Shown here: positions 63,231-64,000 of the stretch, piece by piece
Layout of the letters: each line of letters opens with the position of its first letter
Position numbering within the stretch: position 1 is the stretch's first letter
Source of the DNA: Pseudomonas migulae
GTDB lineage: Bacteria > Pseudomonadota > Gammaproteobacteria > Pseudomonadales > Pseudomonadaceae
Direction: 5' to 3'
NCBI RefSeq assembly: GCF_024169315.1
Contig: NZ_JALJWR010000001.1
Location: 455,501 to 519,500, forward strand
DNA: 64,000 bases
The notes under the pieces: generated by a model
What the model saw: only the letters and a program-made list of their open reading frames with translations
Database searches by the model: none
What the model was told of the DNA's origin: nothing
Translations under genes and position numbers: made by a program

Positions 63231-64000
63231 ACCTGTCCGGACCTTTCATCAAGCGCCCGGTCGCGACCATGTTGCTGAGTCTGGCGATCATGCTGCTGGG
63301 CGGGGTGAGCTTCGGTTTGCTGCCGGTATCACCGCTGCCGCAGATGGATTTTCCGGTGATCGTGGTCCAGGCCAGTCTTCCCGGTGCGAGCCCCGAGGTA
63401 ATGGCTTCAACCGTGGCCACGCCGCTCGAACGCTCCTTCGGCGCCATCGCCGGGGTCAACACCATGAGCAGCCGTTCCAGTCAGGGTTCGACCCGGGTGA
63501 TTCTGCAATTCGACCTCGACCGCGACATCAACGGCGCGGCGCGGGAAGTGCAAGCGGCGATCAATGCCTCGCGCAACCTGCTGCCGAGCGGGATGCGCAG
63601 CATGCCGACCTACAAGAAGGTCAACCCGTCCCAGGCGCCAATCATGGTGCTGTCGCTGACCTCGGACGTGCTGGAGAAAGGCCAGCTCTACGATTTGGCT
63701 TCGACGATCCTGTCCCAGAGCCTGTCCCAGGTGCAGGGCGTGGGTGAAGTGCAGATCGGCGGCAGCTCCCTGCCGGCGGTGCGCATCGAGCTCGAACCGC
63801 AAGCGCTCAACCAGTACGGCGTGGCGCTGGACGATGTGCGCAACACCATCGCCAATGCCAACGTGCGCCGGCCCAAGGGTTCGGTCGAAGACGGCCAGCG
63901 GTTGTGGCAGGTTCAGGCCAACGATCAACTGGAAAAAGCCAAGGATTACGAGTCGCTGATCATCCATTACAACGGTGGTGCGGCGCTGCGGTTGAAGGAC
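63227..64000 (+). CDS. muxC: RND efflux permease MuxC (MdtC type), truncated by window end
   Basis: The reading frame from ATG 63227 is open to the last base, giving 258 residues of an expected 1020-1040. The N-terminus [20 protein letters not shown] is followed by the first helix and the first periplasmic domain with [40 protein letters not shown] and [18 protein letters not shown]. It forms the permease pair with MuxB. An outer-membrane channel gene (opmB in other pseudomonads) is expected beyond the window. Confidence 0.94.
   Translation, partial: MNLSGPFIKRPVATMLLSLAIMLLGGVSFGLLPVSPLPQMDFPVIVVQASLPGASPEVMASTVATPLERSFGAIAGVNTMSSRSSQGSTRVILQFDLDRDINGAAREVQAAINASRNLLPSGMRSMPTYKKVNPSQAPIMVLSLTSDVLEKGQLYDLASTILSQSLSQVQGVGEVQIGGSSLPAVRIELEPQALNQYGVALDDVRNTIANANVRRPKGSVEDGQRLWQVQANDQLEKAKDYESLIIHYNGGAALRLKD

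Overview
The window is a 64 kb chromosomal segment of a Pseudomonas of the fluorescens lineage. This is inferred from GC-rich, tightly packed genes, many REP/BIME palindromes in intergenic gaps, and recognisable Pseudomonas blocks: nadK-phosphatase-rhomboid, pepN, gdhB, the MoxR/Bat operon, the orphan CcoN with a siroheme reductase, and MuxABC. No rRNA, tRNA, CRISPR array or prophage was seen. The only complete mobile element found is one IS110-family insertion.

Layout. 1-6040: nadK (truncated by the window edge), metallophosphoesterase, rhomboid protease, YeaC-like protein, DUF2797 protein and pepN. 6041-8189: a repeat-rich island with an IS110 element inserted inside a REP palindrome and flanked by an inverted pair of long repeats. 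8190-11676: a YCF48-like exported protein with an MMPL/RND transporter. 11852-18751: an aldonate catabolic locus (FadR-type regulator, IlvD/Edd dehydratase, MFS transporter, AraD1-type dehydratase, ketoglutarate semialdehyde dehydrogenase) with two matching FadR-type operators in the divergent promoter. 18954-21666: a small acidic protein, an exported lactonase and four small exported or membrane proteins. 21771-27246: sbcD-sbcC-GST operon. 27489-28838: a chitin-type lytic polysaccharide monooxygenase with no signal peptide. 28898-35740: six-gene moxR/Bat operon. 36016-41774: a small acidic protein and gdhB. 41962-49287: assorted small metabolic and regulatory genes (lipoprotein, cupin, quinol monooxygenase, MocR with divergent AhpD-like gene, LysR, GNAT, racemase). 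49418-53496: orphan cbb3 oxidase subunit CcoN and small partner, divergent from a siroheme nitrite/sulfite reductase and a DUF934 protein. 53654-58634: membrane protein, lipoprotein, outer-membrane barrel with a small exported peptide, YciI, SRPBCC and tpx. 58813-64000: muxA-muxB-muxC, with muxC running off the end.

How genes work together. The aldonate locus encodes import, two dehydrations and oxidation to 2-oxoglutarate; an exported lactonase 0.5 kb downstream could supply the aldonate. The MoxR/Bat genes overlap by a few bases and form one unit. The orphan CcoN and reductase resemble the ANR-controlled, cyanide-induced PA4129-PA4134 cluster of P. aeruginosa.

The most interesting observation is the IS110 element at 6484-7617. 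Its insertion point can be read exactly as a CT dinucleotide inside a REP. Its 5' non-coding end folds into a hairpin whose loop carries a 7-nt segment complementary to the REP right of and including the CT, and a segment resembling the REP left of it. This is what a bridge RNA guide loop would look like.
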